Assembly: GCF_036812735.1 (NCBI RefSeq)
Contig: NZ_CP117523.1
Span: forward strand, 1,674,001-1,738,000
Source: Terrisporobacter glycolicus ATCC 14880 = DSM 1288
GTDB lineage: Bacteria; Bacillota; Clostridia; Peptostreptococcales; Peptostreptococcaceae
DNA: 64,000 nucleotides
Direction of reading: 5' to 3'
Shown: piece after piece, positions 47,126 to 55,744 of the stretch
How the letters are laid out: every line of letters starts with the position of its first letter
Position numbering within the stretch: the first letter of the stretch is position 1
The notes under the pieces: generated by a model
Databases searched by the model: none
The model's input: only the letters and a program-made list of their open reading frames with translations
What the model was told of the DNA's origin: nothing
Position numbers and translations under genes: made by a program

Positions 47126-47233
47126 ATGGAAAAATTTATTATTTTTATGGTCATCATTATAAATCTACCGATTTTCTACCGAGACATTTTAAAAAAAATT
47201 AATTATAATTTATTTATAATAAACTTTATATAA
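47126..47233 (+). CDS. Possible 35-aa hydrophobic peptide
   Basis: ATG 47126 follows AGAGGAG at good spacing and encodes MEKFIIFMVIIINLPIFYRD followed by a basic Asn/Ile-rich tail. It could be a small membrane peptide ahead of the phage-type gene block. The AT-rich composition could produce such a frame by chance, and its end overlaps the probable leader of the next gene. Confidence 0.3.
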   Translation: MEKFIIFMVIIINLPIFYRDILKKINYNLFIINFI

Positions 47234-47253
47234 AAAGGGTGGATAAAGTAATT

Positions 47254-47922
47254 ATGGGGAAGAACTTAAGAAAAATAAGAATAAGCAAAGGTTATTCTCA
47301 AGAGGCATTATCAGTCCAAGCTAATGTTTCCGTAACAAATATATACATCATAGAAAACTATAAAAAGCTAGTTAAAAAAGAAACTTTGGACAGTGTATTA
47401 AAATTTTTAGAAGTAGATATGTCTTACGATGAATATGAAGCTGCTGTAAATGATAAATCAGCTAAGCAACTAGGTGAATATGAAGAACTTTATAAAAATC
47501 AAACTTCTAAGTTAAAAACAAAAGTAGATAAAAAACTACGAGAAGCAGAAGATTTATTGAAAAATGAACAGTTTGAAGAATCTTTAAAAATTTACTTATC
47601 ATTTTTCGATACATTGGCACATGATAGCGGCTACCTAATAACATGTGCACTTCTTTATCAAAAATTAGGAAGACATCTAAAATCTATTAATTACTGCAAT
47701 AAAATACTTAATAATGATAAAAACAATAGTGAAGCACAAAAGATTAAAGAAAGTAGTTTAGCACAATTAAAAAATTTAAATATACAAACAAAAGACAAAA
47801 TGAAAAACTATACAATAAAAGATTTAATAGAAAACTCTAGAGTAAGCAAAAATAAACTTTATTATTCTGAAATAGCAGACGAATTATGTATAGATATGCC
47901 AATTAGAAAATCAAATAATTAA
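47254..47922 (+). CDS. XRE-type HTH regulator with TPR-like C-terminal domain
   Basis: About 222 aa. The N-terminal Cro/CI HTH is GKNLRKIRISKGYSQEALSVQANVSVTNIYIIENYKK, followed by a helical TPR-like part (EAEDLLKNEQFEESLKIYLSFFDTL, ALLYQKLGRHLKSINYCNKILNNDKNNSEAQ). This design occurs in phage/plasmid regulators and RRNPP-like peptide-responsive regulators. ATG 47254 seems better than an in-frame GTG at 47239, although GGGTGG fits either loosely. It opens a run of phage-type genes on the same strand. Confidence 0.82.
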   Translation: MGKNLRKIRISKGYSQEALSVQANVSVTNIYIIENYKKLVKKETLDSVLKFLEVDMSYDEYEAAVNDKSAKQLGEYEELYKNQTSKLKTKVDKKLREAEDLLKNEQFEESLKIYLSFFDTLAHDSGYLITCALLYQKLGRHLKSINYCNKILNNDKNNSEAQKIKESSLAQLKNLNIQTKDKMKNYTIKDLIENSRVSKNKLYYSEIADELCIDMPIRKSNN

Positions 47923-47931
47923 AATATCATC

Positions 47932-47972
47932 AAAAAACTGTCATATTAATTTTTAGTATGGCAGTTTTTTTT
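47932..47972 (+). terminator. Terminator after the XRE-TPR gene
   Basis: AAAAAACTGTCATA / TATGGCAGTTTTTT with one wobble and a loop of about 11 bases. Confidence 0.8.
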
Positions 47973-48004
47973 ATATAATTTCTAAAAACTAAGGAGGAAA
48001 AATT

Positions 48005-48754
48005 ATGGAAACTATGCGCAACATACAGCAACTAGTACCAGTAACAATGAATGAAAAAGAGGAGGTAATTATAAGCTCCAGAGACTTGCACCAATACCTA
48101 CATATTCAAACAAGATATAAGGTATGGATACTTAGAATGTTGGAATATGGATTTGAGGAAGATGAAGATTATCAAAGGGTTACACAAAAATGTGACACCC
48201 CTGGAGGAGTTCAAAATCAAACAGATTATATATTGAAAATAGACATGGCAAAGGAAATTTGTATGATTCAAAGAAGTGAAAGAGGAAGACAAGCAAGAAA
48301 GCATTTTATTGAAATGGAAAAGAAATTTAACTCACCAGAAGCACTTATTGCTAGACTGATACAACTAAAAGATAAAATGAAAAATCAAAACACATCACCA
48401 TTTACAAAGGGTAATACTGAAACTTATCCTACTACAAGAACTTCCACACACAAAAGTCAAAAAAGCTCTATTAATTTATCTACAAACTTTAGAGACACAG
48501 CAAAGATAATAGGTATTAGGGAAAACTTGTTTATCAGCTGGCTACTTCTTAATAATTATTGTTACAGAGATGCCTCAGACAATCTTAAACCTTATGGTCA
48601 TGTTATGGACTACTTCACTTTCAGATTTTATACAACAGAACATAACCATAGTGGAATACAAACTATGATTAACTCAAGAGGAAGAGAAGTATTTAAAGCT
48701 TTATTAATAGATGAAAATGTAATTAAAAATGAGGATATAAAATTATTAAACTAA
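48005..48754 (+). CDS. Phage antirepressor (AntA/AntB N-terminal and KilAC-like C-terminal)
   Basis: A 249-aa protein. The AntA-type N-terminal domain has ISSRDLHQYLHIQTRYKVWILRMLEYGFEEDEDY and QTDYILKIDMAKEICMIQRSERGRQARKHFIEME. A Thr/Ser/Lys linker follows, then a KilAC/ANT-like domain (AKIIGIRENLFISWLLLNNYCYRD ... GREVFKALL). In phages it relieves repression by binding the CI-type repressor; the XRE gene just before is the probable partner. AAGGAGG lies upstream, and the next gene starts 10 bases after its stop. Confidence 0.9.
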   Translation: METMRNIQQLVPVTMNEKEEVIISSRDLHQYLHIQTRYKVWILRMLEYGFEEDEDYQRVTQKCDTPGGVQNQTDYILKIDMAKEICMIQRSERGRQARKHFIEMEKKFNSPEALIARLIQLKDKMKNQNTSPFTKGNTETYPTTRTSTHKSQKSSINLSTNFRDTAKIIGIRENLFISWLLLNNYCYRDASDNLKPYGHVMDYFTFRFYTTEHNHSGIQTMINSRGREVFKALLIDENVIKNEDIKLLN

Positions 48755-48764
48755 GGAGAAGAAA

Positions 48765-49676
48765 ATGGGGAAAAAATATTATTGGTTAAAAGTTCAAAGA
48801 AATTTTTTCAGACAAAAATCAGTGAAAAAGCTAAAGCAAAGTGAAAATGGAAACGAAAAGGTGCTTATATATTTGGAGTTACTTGCTTTATCTTTGGAAA
48901 ATGACAACAAATTAATATTTGAATATGTGGAAGATACTTTTGCAGAAGACTTAGCACTTGAAATAGATGAAGATCCAAAGCGAGTAAAAGAAACATTGGA
49001 CTATTTAAAAAGTCAAAACCTTATAGAATCTGTAAGTGAAAGTGAGTATGTACTTTTGGAGGCTTTTGAATTAACAGGTAGTGAAGATAAAACTACTAAA
49101 CGCGTTCGAAAACACAGAGAAAATAAAAAAGATAATACAATAGAAGAAATTGAAACACACTGTAACAAAAATGAAACAGTATGTAACGCTGATGAAACAC
49201 ATGGTAACAAAAATGAAACGCTAGAGAAAGATATAGATATAGACAAAGAGATAGAAAAAGAAATAGATAAAAACAAAAACAAAGAAAAAGCATGTGTAAC
49301 TTATTTAAGTGACAAAAATAAAAAAACGAAAACTGCCAATAAAAATCTAAGCAAAATCACTAAACTTTATGAAGCGAATATAGGGCCTATTTATCCAGCA
49401 AGTAGAGACTGGTTTATTGAAATATCAGAAAAAATTGAGGCAGACCTTTTTAACAAAGCCATAGAAATATGTATTAATAAGTCTGTTGTAACGCCATCTT
49501 ACTTAAAAGGCATAATCAGAAAATGGACAAATGATAAAATATTTACCCTAGATCAGTACAAAGCTAAGGAAATAGAGCTTTTGAATAAAGAAAATCATGA
49601 GGATTATGATGAAGAAATTGACGAGGAAATGTTAAAAGAAATTAAAGAGCTTGAGACCAAGCTGGGAGTAGTGTAG
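48765..49676 (+). CDS. Phage replisome organiser / DnaD-like replication initiation protein
   Basis: A 303-aa protein. The N-terminal winged-helix replisome-organiser domain has YYWLKVQRNFFRQKSVKKLKQ, VLIYLELLALSLENDNKL and DDPKRV-type helices. A low-complexity Asn/Glu/Lys linker (about 115-185) is followed by a DnaD-type C-terminal domain (ITKLYEANIGPIYPAS ... VVTPSYLKGIIRKWTNDKI). It binds the phage origin and recruits the helicase loader encoded next. A repeated NKNET motif (CNKNETVCNADETHGNKNET) lies in the linker. It is followed 10 bases later by the DnaC-like gene. Confidence 0.88.
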   Translation: MGKKYYWLKVQRNFFRQKSVKKLKQSENGNEKVLIYLELLALSLENDNKLIFEYVEDTFAEDLALEIDEDPKRVKETLDYLKSQNLIESVSESEYVLLEAFELTGSEDKTTKRVRKHRENKKDNTIEEIETHCNKNETVCNADETHGNKNETLEKDIDIDKEIEKEIDKNKNKEKACVTYLSDKNKKTKTANKNLSKITKLYEANIGPIYPASRDWFIEISEKIEADLFNKAIEICINKSVVTPSYLKGIIRKWTNDKIFTLDQYKAKEIELLNKENHEDYDEEIDEEMLKEIKELETKLGVV

Positions 49677-49686
49677 GGGGGAGCAG

Positions 49687-50442
49687 ATGGATGCAAAACT
49701 ACTTGAAAGAATGAAAAAGCTAATGGAAAGCTGCAAAACTGTGGAAGATAACTATGATTGTGAAAAATGCAGAGACTTTGGGTACATATTTGAGAAAAAC
49801 AACCATGACTGTGAAGTTGCCATACCATGTGAATGTTTAGCTAAAAAACAATCACTAGAAAAATTGAAAAAATGCGGGTTAAGTGAAGCTTTTAAGGAAA
49901 AAACCTTTAGCTCTTATAATTGTGAAAAGAAATATCAAATTAAGGCAAGACATCAGGCACTTAAATTTTGTAATGATTTTGCAGATAATAATTCATCTCT
50001 TTTAATTTGTGGTCGCCCAGGTTCAGGAAAAACACATTTGGGAATAGCTGCCATGCTCAATTTAATAAATCAAAATGTGGGCTGTCGCTACGTGGAGTAC
50101 AATTCCATGATGATGAATCTTAAACAATGTGTAACTGATGAGGAGAATTTCATACGAGAAATGAACAAGTACTTAAATCCAAGAGTTCTTTTTATAGACG
50201 ATTTTTTGAAGGGAAAAATTACAGCAGCAGATCTTAATTATATTTACAGAATCATAAATAGTAGATATTTAAAAAACATGCCTCTAATTATTTCAACAGA
50301 AAAAACCATAGAAGAAATAATTAGCTGGGACGAGGCTGTGGGAAGTAGACTTGTGGAAATGGCAAAAGACAATATTATAACTTTCAGTGAACGAAGTAAT
50401 AACTACAGACTAAAAAGCTATATAAATCCAAATAATACCTAG
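49687..50442 (+). CDS. DnaC/DnaI-like helicase loader ATPase
   Basis: A 251-aa AAA+ protein. An N-terminal zinc-binding part has CEKC and CEVAIPCEC (about 21-50). Walker A is GRPGSGKTHLG (about 109) and Walker B is VLFIDDFLKG (about 160). The sensor/Arg-finger region is SRLVEMAKDNIITFSERSNNYRL. It loads the replicative helicase DnaB/DnaC at the phage origin, with the preceding replisome organiser. GGGGGGAGCAG lies before the ATG. Chromosomal DnaI is usually longer and placed with dnaB, so a phage origin is preferred. Confidence 0.9.
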   Translation: MDAKLLERMKKLMESCKTVEDNYDCEKCRDFGYIFEKNNHDCEVAIPCECLAKKQSLEKLKKCGLSEAFKEKTFSSYNCEKKYQIKARHQALKFCNDFADNNSSLLICGRPGSGKTHLGIAAMLNLINQNVGCRYVEYNSMMMNLKQCVTDEENFIREMNKYLNPRVLFIDDFLKGKITAADLNYIYRIINSRYLKNMPLIISTEKTIEEIISWDEAVGSRLVEMAKDNIITFSERSNNYRLKSYINPNNT

Positions 50443-50488
50443 TAGAAAATAATTTAAAATATATTTTAATATAAAAAGGGGAGAAATT

Positions 50489-50737
50489 ATGAATATTTTA
50501 ATGGATGATATACCTTATAACTTACATACAATGGTGGAAATTATAGGAATGGAGAATTTTTTGGAATTAAGTAAACTGTATGGAGGAAGTAATGTGTACA
50601 TACCAGTCTACCACAGAGTAACTATGGGAGATAGAAACAGAGAAATTGCAAGAACATATAACGGCAAAAATATTAATCAGCTTAGAATAAAATATGGAAT
50701 GACAGAGCTACAATTAAAAAAATTAGTGGGAAAATGA
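50489..50737 (+). CDS. Mor transcription activator family protein
   Basis: An 82-aa protein of the Mor/C family first known from phage Mu middle-gene activation. It contains the typical core LHTMVEIIGMENFLELSKLYGGSNVYIP and a C-terminal HTH (NREIARTYNGKNINQLRIKYGMTELQLKKLVGK). AAAAGGGGAG lies upstream. It closes the phage-type gene block, 46 bases after the loader gene. No late phage genes remain for it to activate within the window. Confidence 0.88.
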   Translation: MNILMDDIPYNLHTMVEIIGMENFLELSKLYGGSNVYIPVYHRVTMGDRNREIARTYNGKNINQLRIKYGMTELQLKKLVGK

Positions 50738-50817
50738 TTTATATAAATTCATATTAAATTATTAGGTTATAAATGTATTAAAAATATAAATTTAAAATAA
50801 AAAAATTAATTATATTA

Positions 50818-50846
50818 TTGACAATTTATGTATATTGATATAGTAT
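50818..50846 (+). promoter_or_regulatory. Promoter of the SAM-riboswitch/metH transcript
   Basis: TTGACA (50818-50823), a 17-base spacer, then TAGTAT (50841-50846), about 25-30 bases before the aptamer P1 stem. Confidence 0.75.
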
Positions 50847-50875
50847 TATTTTAACCAAAAATTAAATATACGAAA

Positions 50876-51055
50876 CTTTTTATCCAGAGAGACGGAGGGA
50901 ATGGCCCTGTGAAGTCTCGGCAACCATCAAACTATTTGTTTGAAAAGGTGCCAATTCCAACAGAACAATTTGTTCTGAAAGATAAGAAGAAGCCTGCATT
51001 ATTATTGTGTGTATATTCTGAGGCCTTCTCTACTTATCTAGAGAAGGCCTTTTTT
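50876..51055 (+). promoter_or_regulatory. SAM-I (S-box) riboswitch with expression platform
   Basis: The aptamer runs from CTTTTTATC to GATAAGAAG (P1 stem) and includes the conserved AGAGAGACGGAGGGA, CAACC and AAGGTGCCAATTCC segments. Variable hairpins are AAACTATTTGTTT (P3) and CAGAACAATTTGTTCTG (P4). The platform terminator is AGGCCTTCTCTA / TAGAGAAGGCCT (51021-51050) plus a T run. High S-adenosylmethionine should terminate transcription and shut off the methionine genes below. Confidence 0.96.
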
Positions 51056-51151
51056 AATTTTTAACTGATAAATTTGAGCAAGAGACATACTTATCAATAC
51101 TGATTAAGAGATGAAGGTATGAAATTTTTAGTGTGAAGAAGGGGTGACACA

Positions 51152-53554
51152 ATGCAAAAAAATATATTAGAACAAGTACTTGTATTTGATGGTGCAATGG
51201 GAACAATGCTTCAAGAAAGAGGATTAAATCCAGGAGATTGCCCAGAACTTATGAATATATCTAGCCCAGAAAAGGTAGGGGAAATACATAAGGCTTACTT
51301 ACAAGCAGGAGCAGATGTAATTACTACTAATACATTTGGTGGAAATAGAATTAAGCTAGGTGAATATGAACTAGGTGAAAAAGTATATGAAATAAATAAA
51401 AAGGGGGTAGAAATTGCAAGAGAACTAGCAGTCAAAAAAAATAAATATGTAGCAGCGTCAGTAGGGCCAACAGGACAGTTTATGAAGCCACTAGGAGATA
51501 AGTCTTTTGAAGAATTGCATGAAGTGTTCAAAGAACAAATATATGCACTATCCAAAGGAAAACCAGATTTTATTATTCTTGAGACTTTTAGTGACCTAGG
51601 AGAAATTCGTGCAGCGCTTTTAGCAGCAAAAGATGTTTGCAATATTCCTGTAATATGTTGTCTTACCTATGAAGGGGCAAGAACATTAACAGGGGCAAGT
51701 CCATCAAGTGCAGCAGTTATACTAGAAAGCTTAGGAGCATCAGCTATTGGAGCAAATTGTTCAGGAGGGCCAACAGAGTTATTTTCAGTAGTAAAAGAAT
51801 TATGTATAAATACAAAATTACCGGTTTTAGTTCAGCCAAATGCAGGTCTACCAGTATTTGAAGATGGATGTGTACATTATCCACTTAATGATAATGACTT
51901 TATAGATGATATCAAGCCATACTTTGATTTAGGAATGACATTATTTGGTTCTTGCTGTGGTAGTAGTCCAAAACATACAAGAGCATTAATAAGTACATTA
52001 GATAACGTTAATATTCCTAGTAGAAATAATGAAGAAATAAGTACTTTGGCAAGTAGAGAAAAGGTTGTAAAGATAGGAGATAATTATCTTCCTAAAATAA
52101 TAGGTGAGAGAATTAATCCTACAGCTAGAAAAAAATTAGCACAAAGCCTAAGGGATAATGATTTTGGAATTTTACAAAAGGAAGCATACGAACAAATAAA
52201 TAAGGGATCTCATTTGTTAGATGTAAATATAGGGACTCATGGAATTGATGAAAAAGTTACTATGGAAAATGCAATTTATATTCTTCAACAAAATATAGAT
52301 GTTCCTCTTGTAATTGATTCTACAAATCCAATTGTTTTAGAAGCAGCACTTAAAAATTATCATGGAAAGGCATTAGTAAATTCTGTAAATGGAGAAAGGG
52401 AAAGTTTAGATACTATACTACCTCTAGTTAAAAGGTATGGTGCAGGGGTAATTGGTTTGACATTAGATGAAAGCGGAGTGCCAAATGATATAGAAACAAG
52501 ACTTGAAATAGCTAAAAAAATAGTAAAAAAATGTGAAGAATATAATATATCAAAGAAAGATATATATATAGATGTTCTTGCATTAACTGTTGGAACAGAT
52601 ACACATGCAGCAATAGAGACTTTAAAAGGGTTGAAAAAGATAAAAGAAGAACTTTGTGTAAATACAGTTTTAGGAGTAAGTAATGTTTCTCATGGTCTCC
52701 CAAATAGAAATAAGATTAATAAATCTTTCCTTTCTATGGCTATTTTAAATGGGCTTGATTTAGCTATTTTAAATCCCCTTGAAGAAAATATTATAGATAC
52801 TTGGGAATCATCAGCATTATTAGCAGGCAGGGATAAAAATGCTGAAAACTATATAGCAAAAAATATAAAAGCATCTAAAAAAGAAGAAATAGATAAATTA
52901 AGTATATCTATAGAAACAGTTAAGAATTTAGTAGTAAGAGGTTCTCATGAAATTACTAATATTGCACAAGAATTACTAGATAAAGAAATATCGCCAATTA
53001 CAATCATCAATGAAGGATTAATTCCAGGATTAAATATAGTTGGGGAGAAATTTGAAGCAGGAGAGTATTATTTGCCACAACTTATGCTTAGTGCAGAAGT
53101 GGCTCAAAATACATTTACATTACTTGAAAAATATTTAGATGACAATGAATCTTTAAACGGAAAAAGTACTATTATAATTGGAACTGTAAAAGGCGATGTA
53201 CACGATATAGGTAAAAATATGGTAGGGGTTATGTTAAAGACATATGGATATAAGGTAGTTGATTTAGGCAAAAATGTTTCAAAGGAAGAATTTTTAGAAG
53301 CAGCTATAAATGAAAATGCTGATTTTATAGGACTTAGTGCCTTAATGACAACGACAATGATAGAAATTCCAAATACAATAGAATATATCAAAAATAAATT
53401 ACCTCATATCAAGATTATTGTAGGTGGTGCTGTAGTAACTAAGGATTATGCACGATTATCAGGGGCAGATGGATATAGTGAAGATGCGGTAGGCGCAGTT
53501 AAGCTAATAAAGAAATTAATAGAATGTAGGAGCGAAGATGAAAAAATCATTTAG
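51152..53554 (+). CDS. metH: Cobalamin-dependent methionine synthase, lacking the reactivation domain
   Basis: Transfers methyl from methyltetrahydrofolate to homocysteine through cobalamin, 800 aa. The homocysteine-binding barrel has zinc Cys203 (GANCSGGP) and Cys268-Cys269 (GSCCGSSP). The pterin-binding barrel begins near IIGERINPTARKKL (about 315). The four-helix cap and B12 domain have the DVHDIGKNMVG motif with lower-ligand His684. The C-terminal AdoMet-binding activation domain of E. coli MetH is absent; a separate gene at 54409 supplies it. Controlled by the SAM riboswitch. Its end overlaps metF by 17 bases. Confidence 0.96.
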   Translation: MQKNILEQVLVFDGAMGTMLQERGLNPGDCPELMNISSPEKVGEIHKAYLQAGADVITTNTFGGNRIKLGEYELGEKVYEINKKGVEIARELAVKKNKYVAASVGPTGQFMKPLGDKSFEELHEVFKEQIYALSKGKPDFIILETFSDLGEIRAALLAAKDVCNIPVICCLTYEGARTLTGASPSSAAVILESLGASAIGANCSGGPTELFSVVKELCINTKLPVLVQPNAGLPVFEDGCVHYPLNDNDFIDDIKPYFDLGMTLFGSCCGSSPKHTRALISTLDNVNIPSRNNEEISTLASREKVVKIGDNYLPKIIGERINPTARKKLAQSLRDNDFGILQKEAYEQINKGSHLLDVNIGTHGIDEKVTMENAIYILQQNIDVPLVIDSTNPIVLEAALKNYHGKALVNSVNGERESLDTILPLVKRYGAGVIGLTLDESGVPNDIETRLEIAKKIVKKCEEYNISKKDIYIDVLALTVGTDTHAAIETLKGLKKIKEELCVNTVLGVSNVSHGLPNRNKINKSFLSMAILNGLDLAILNPLEENIIDTWESSALLAGRDKNAENYIAKNIKASKKEEIDKLSISIETVKNLVVRGSHEITNIAQELLDKEISPITIINEGLIPGLNIVGEKFEAGEYYLPQLMLSAEVAQNTFTLLEKYLDDNESLNGKSTIIIGTVKGDVHDIGKNMVGVMLKTYGYKVVDLGKNVSKEEFLEAAINENADFIGLSALMTTTMIEIPNTIEYIKNKLPHIKIIVGGAVVTKDYARLSGADGYSEDAVGAVKLIKKLIECRSEDEKII

Positions 53555-54416
53555 AGAAAAACTTGTAAATAAAGAATTTGCTGTAACGATGGAAATAGAC
53601 ATACCAAAGGGGTTAAATTTACAAAAGGCATATGACAGTATTTATCCATTAAAGGATTATATTGATGCAATAAATATTCCAGATAATCCAATGGCTAAAA
53701 TGAGAATAAGTCCTATATCTTTAGGTTATTTAATAAAAAATAAACTAGATATAGAACCAATATTCCACTTTTCTTGTAGAGATAGAAATATTTTAGCTAT
53801 TCAATCTGAATTATTAGGAGCAAGTGCTTTAGGAATAAACAATATTTTAGCATTAACTGGAGATGACCCAAAGGCAGGAGATTATCCTAATGCAAAAGGG
53901 GTATTTGACTTAGACTCAATTGAACTTGTAAGAACCATTGTAAATTTAAATAGTGGATTAGATCAAAAGGGAGATGTTATAGAAGGTAGTGCTAATTTTT
54001 TAATAGGAGGAGTTGCAAATCCAGGTTCTGATGATTTAGAAAAAGAAGTAGAAAAACTTCATAAAAAAATAGAATCTGGTGTAGAATTTATTCAAACTCA
54101 ACCTATATTTGATATAAATAAGTTGGAAAAATTTATTAATGCTACTAAAAATATAGATATACCTATACTTTATGGATTTATGCCACTTAAAAGTGCAAAA
54201 TTTGCAAGGTATTTAAACAATAATGTTTCGGGCATAGATGTACCAAATGAATTTATAAATAGAATAGAAGAAAAAGGGCGTATTGCATCATTAGAAATAG
54301 GAAGGGAAATTTTAAATAAATTAAGAAAAATAACAAATGGGGTACACATTTTTCCAATGGGGGATATAGATTTAGTTCGAGAGTTATTTGAAGAAGGAGC
54401 TGCTTATAATGAGTAG
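53538..54416 (+). CDS. metF: Methylenetetrahydrofolate reductase
   Basis: A TIM-barrel flavoenzyme of 292 aa making 5-methyltetrahydrofolate for MetH. It has FAVTMEIDIPKG (the catalytic Glu region), HFSCRDRNILAIQSELLGASALGINNILALTGDDPKAGDYP and GVEFIQTQPIFDI. Both ends overlap neighbours: 17 bases with metH and 8 bases with the reactivation gene. This shows a tightly coupled three-gene unit under the SAM riboswitch. Electron donor (ferredoxin or NADH) cannot be told from this gene alone. Confidence 0.93.
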   Translation: MKKSFREKLVNKEFAVTMEIDIPKGLNLQKAYDSIYPLKDYIDAINIPDNPMAKMRISPISLGYLIKNKLDIEPIFHFSCRDRNILAIQSELLGASALGINNILALTGDDPKAGDYPNAKGVFDLDSIELVRTIVNLNSGLDQKGDVIEGSANFLIGGVANPGSDDLEKEVEKLHKKIESGVEFIQTQPIFDINKLEKFINATKNIDIPILYGFMPLKSAKFARYLNNNVSGIDVPNEFINRIEEKGRIASLEIGREILNKLRKITNGVHIFPMGDIDLVRELFEEGAAYNE

Positions 54417-55089
54417 TAATTTTATTACAATTCCTTTAGATATAGAAAGGGTTTGTGACAGTATACAAGAGTTAAAAGGTTCAAAAGAAGAAGTAAAAAA
54501 ACTTAAAAATTATATTCATCCAAAGGTGTATTGGAAAGACCTTAATATAAAGTATATAAGTGATGGTCAAATAGTGATAGATGTAAAAGATGAAGAACCA
54601 ATAATTATAAAAAGTTCATATATTTGTGAAGGGTTAGAAAAATGCCACAAGATAACCATAGCCTGTGCAACTATAGGGAATGGTCTTCCAGATTACAGTA
54701 AAATATGCATGGAAAATGGGGAAAGCTATAAGAGCACAGTTTCAGATATTTTAGGGTCTTATACAGTAGAAGAACTAATAGATAAGTTTAATAAGCATCT
54801 TTTACAGAGAAATATGACAAAAGGGCTATATGCTACACCTAGATTTAGCCCTGGATATGGAGATTTGGACTTGAAAAACCAAATAAAGATTATAAATCTT
54901 TTAAAAATCCATTCAGAAATTAAAGTAAATGAAAATTATATGTTAAGTCCAGAAAAAACTGTTACAGCACTTATAGGTTGGTCCTTTTATCCAAGAGAGT
55001 TAAAATATCCAAAAGGAGAAAAGAAAAAGGGATTGTGCCAAGGTAAAAATAGCTGTGAGAATTGTAAAACTTGGGCTTGTAAAAAATAA
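54409..55089 (+). CDS. Stand-alone methionine synthase reactivation domain protein
   Basis: About 226 aa, homologous to the C-terminal AdoMet-binding activation domain of MetH. It includes YICEGLEKCHKITIACATIG and the SAM-binding RFSPGYGDLDL. It re-methylates oxidised cob(II)alamin in MetH using SAM and an electron donor. The C-terminus has four Cys (CQGKNSCENCKTWAC) that could hold a metal or FeS site. ATG 54409 overlaps the metF stop, with GAAGGAG upstream; a longer start 21 bases earlier is less likely. Confidence 0.92.
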   Translation: MSSNFITIPLDIERVCDSIQELKGSKEEVKKLKNYIHPKVYWKDLNIKYISDGQIVIDVKDEEPIIIKSSYICEGLEKCHKITIACATIGNGLPDYSKICMENGESYKSTVSDILGSYTVEELIDKFNKHLLQRNMTKGLYATPRFSPGYGDLDLKNQIKIINLLKIHSEIKVNENYMLSPEKTVTALIGWSFYPRELKYPKGEKKKGLCQGKNSCENCKTWACKK

Positions 55090-55195
55090 AAAGAGAAGAC
55101 GTGAAAATGAATAAAACTACCTGATTTTTCAACATTATATTTAAACAGAGCGTAATTTTTAAAAGGATATTAATACTTTAATTACTTGTAAAATA

Positions 55196-55247
55196 AACCC
55201 TATATCTTAAATACTATAGTAAATTAAGATATAGGGTTTATTTTTTT
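55196..55247 (+). terminator. Terminator of the metH-metF operon
   Basis: AAACCCTATATCTTAA / TTAAGATATAGGGTTT with a 13-base loop and a T-rich tail. Confidence 0.88.
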
Positions 55248-55274
55248 CATTACAATATGAGTAGCTATTTCAAA

Positions 55275-55403
55275 TTATTTTTTTACTATTTTACATAAAA
55301 AGTCACTGAAATGGCAAATAAGCTTATATCCTATAAATAGTATAGAAGTCCACAATACAATGTTTAGTACTTGGAAAAATAATTCCCATGAAATGGTAAT
55401 CAT
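55275..55403 (-). CDS. Small single-pass membrane protein, 42 aa
   Basis: On the minus strand, ATG at 55403 encodes MITISWELFFQVLNIVLWTS, then a hydrophobic LFIGYKL segment and a basic end (LCKIVKK). AGAGGGGGATAATATT precedes the ATG, a strong ribosome-binding site like that of the 41-aa protein at 37072-37197. One TM helix. Unknown function. A bidirectional hairpin lies about 95 bases upstream. Confidence 0.6.
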   Translation of the reverse strand: MITISWELFFQVLNIVLWTSILFIGYKLICHFSDFLCKIVKK

Positions 55404-55496
55404 AATATTATCCCCCTCTTAGGTAAATATAAAAATCATATAACATTAAATAAATTATAACATAATTTACTTGTATGCTAAGTAATTACAGATATA

Positions 55497-55540
55497 AAAA
55501 ATAAGGTGAATTATACCTACTATAATTTACCTTATTTTTA
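55497..55540. terminator. Bidirectional hairpin upstream of the small membrane protein gene
   Basis: AAAAATAAGGTGAATTATA / TATAATTTACCTTATTTTT with a 5-base loop. It is flanked by A and T tracts on both sides. Confidence 0.7.
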
Positions 55541-55744
55541 TATTTCAACATTATCTCCATATGTATACACTTAAATAATATATAATAGAAAATAATCTCA
55601 AAAATATAACCTGGGAGCTAGAATAAATATGATTAATTAAAAATGAATGCAACTATATAGGGAAAAACACTAGTCTAATAAGTGAAAAAGAAATAAATCA
55701 AAATTTTGAATAGTAATATGTACATATTAAATCAGGAGGAAATA
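55541..55744. other. Leader of the sigma/anti-sigma operon
   Basis: No gene is seen. An ECF-type autoregulated promoter would be expected here. I do not see an obvious conserved pair of boxes. Confidence 0.3.

Noticed and set aside
49013-49293. Ser/Leu/Phe-rich minus-strand frames
   Set aside because: They are complements of the low-complexity Lys/Glu/Asn linker of the replisome organiser gene.
48005-50737. Chromosomal replication genes (dnaD/dnaI)
   Set aside because: The antirepressor and Mor genes in the same strand-continuous block, and the replisome-organiser N-terminal domain, point to a prophage origin instead.
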